A stretch of 64,000 nt of DNA, taken from Lamellibrachia columna (lineage: Eukaryota > Annelida > Polychaeta > Sabellida > Siboglinidae). Below, piece after piece: positions 63,008 through 64,000 of the stretch (position 1 is the stretch's first letter; each line of letters starts with the position of its first letter). The translations under genes and the position numbers were made by a program. The DNA lies in NCBI GenBank assembly GCA_963662155.1, contig OY759263.1, positions 5,733,890 to 5,797,889 of the forward strand, read 5' to 3'. The notes beneath the pieces were generated by a model that did no database searches, was not told the origin of the DNA, and saw only the letters and a program-made list of their open reading frames with translations.

Positions 63008-64000
63008 TTCCCTCTTCTTTTAACTGAAAACTTTAGACTTTTTACCTTAAGTAGTTTCTATGCCAACAGAACACATCTTGGTACAGCACCAAGAGTACGA
63101 GTATAATCCTGCAGACTTACACAGCGCCAGCAATGTGACCCAGTCAGGCTGTGAATACACACACTGTGATTTACAGAGACATACTTGGCCGGTCCCATGT
63201 GTTCGCTTTCACCAACACTAACGCTATCCTACAAAGTAAACACCAGCCGCAATATTATTACCAAATTATCTCTTCTTGTGCAACTCACCAGCTGGCAATG
63301 GTGAAACCTCAGTCAATCTGGAGGAAACATTACTACAGAGCCCTGAGGCTGTGACAGACTACAGACCAGGGTTACTGCTGCTGGAACTCAGAGAAACTAT
63401 GATGTCCTAGTATTACACTGGCAAGCTATTATTATATGCAACTTTGAAATAACACTAAAACTATCAACTAGACACACAGAAAAGTTTACACCATGCATTA
63501 AAATATCATGAATATTTAAAACCAAGTGCACCCTATGTGGATTTTGAACATGAAATAATGTTAATTATCATTGTAGCTTAACATGCAAGCTAAATCCCTG
63601 GTCATGTGGAATAGATTCAATGGTTTCTACTAACTTGGCCAAGAAATATAAATACATGCATGCACTGTGATTAACTTACCCATAATGGCATTACCAGGGT
63701 TCCATGACCGCAATATCTCGCACAGCCATACATACAGAGTTTAATGCCTCTTAAATATTAATGAGCTCTGCCTGTGGGAATTCTGCCAGCAACCTATGGC
63801 CTGTTCTATGACTTCGCATTAATTAAAACACACTTTTAACTTGTAACAAGGTGACTACCATAACCTTATAATGTTTTCTTGAATAGACAATTGCAATAGT
63901 CAGTACTACATCCCGATTCCACGATATACAACTGATGCTGTCAAACACTTCAGCTTTGATGCAACCATACATAAAAGATTCTTAACTTAAACACCGTTTT
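63008..64000. other. Unique sequence to the right edge
   Basis: No gene recognised; short open stretches only. Confidence 0.4.

Overview
This is AT-rich animal genomic DNA with no bacterial features. Coding exons are short, have GT..AG borders, and are separated by introns that are mostly tandem repeats and transposon debris. The combination of a STAT5-like gene, CR1, RTE and L2-type LINEs, tRNA-derived SINEs, hAT and piggyBac-type MITEs and very many minisatellites fits a metazoan, most likely a marine invertebrate or a basal chordate. The species cannot be fixed from the sequence alone.

The one gene I can identify with confidence is the 5' part of a STAT5-like transcription factor on the minus strand. 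Six coding exons (22278-22405, 20382-20538, 5809-5898, 3406-3483, 3013-3094, 2399-2532) join in phase to about 223 residues. They cover the STAT N-domain and the start of the coiled-coil domain. The gene runs off the left edge, so the DNA-binding, SH2 and tail regions are outside the window.

The most striking observation is that several minisatellites in this gene abut exons and carry copies of the neighbouring splice site. Exon 2 is followed by 13 extra copies of its own last bases plus donor (23-bp unit). Exon 4 is followed by an 18-bp array in which the first five extra GTAAG donors lie in frame, so their use would add 6-residue steps. The exon 1 donor recurs in a 42-bp array. The exon 6 polypyrimidine tract recurs in a decayed 33-bp array. 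Intron 6 holds 12 copies of an acceptor-like 30-mer. A diverged 36-bp piece of exon 2 lies 0.6 kb into intron 2.

Layout: 1-22.4 kb is the STAT5-like gene with two CR1 copies, an L2-like fragment, SINEs, a 938-bp MITE inserted in a minisatellite, and about 15 arrays. 22.5-26.4 kb is upstream DNA with 16-bp, 34-bp and 88-bp arrays. 26.5-29.7 kb is a third CR1 copy with ORF1 and reverse transcriptase remains. 30.1-32.0 kb is a 24-bp array of about 78 copies. 32.1-36.3 kb holds an RTE-like 3' end and a CR1 copy split by a 1520-bp hAT-like element. 37.0-42.5 kb holds a 108-bp array seeded on a SINE head, the SINE itself, an hAT MITE, a 2.4-kb array and a piggyBac-like MITE. 43-64 kb is mostly anonymous sequence with further arrays, two inverted repeats, a CR1 3' end, and a few short open stretches that I could not identify.

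Long open frames on both strands of the arrays are produced by repeat units that are multiples of three and are not called as genes.
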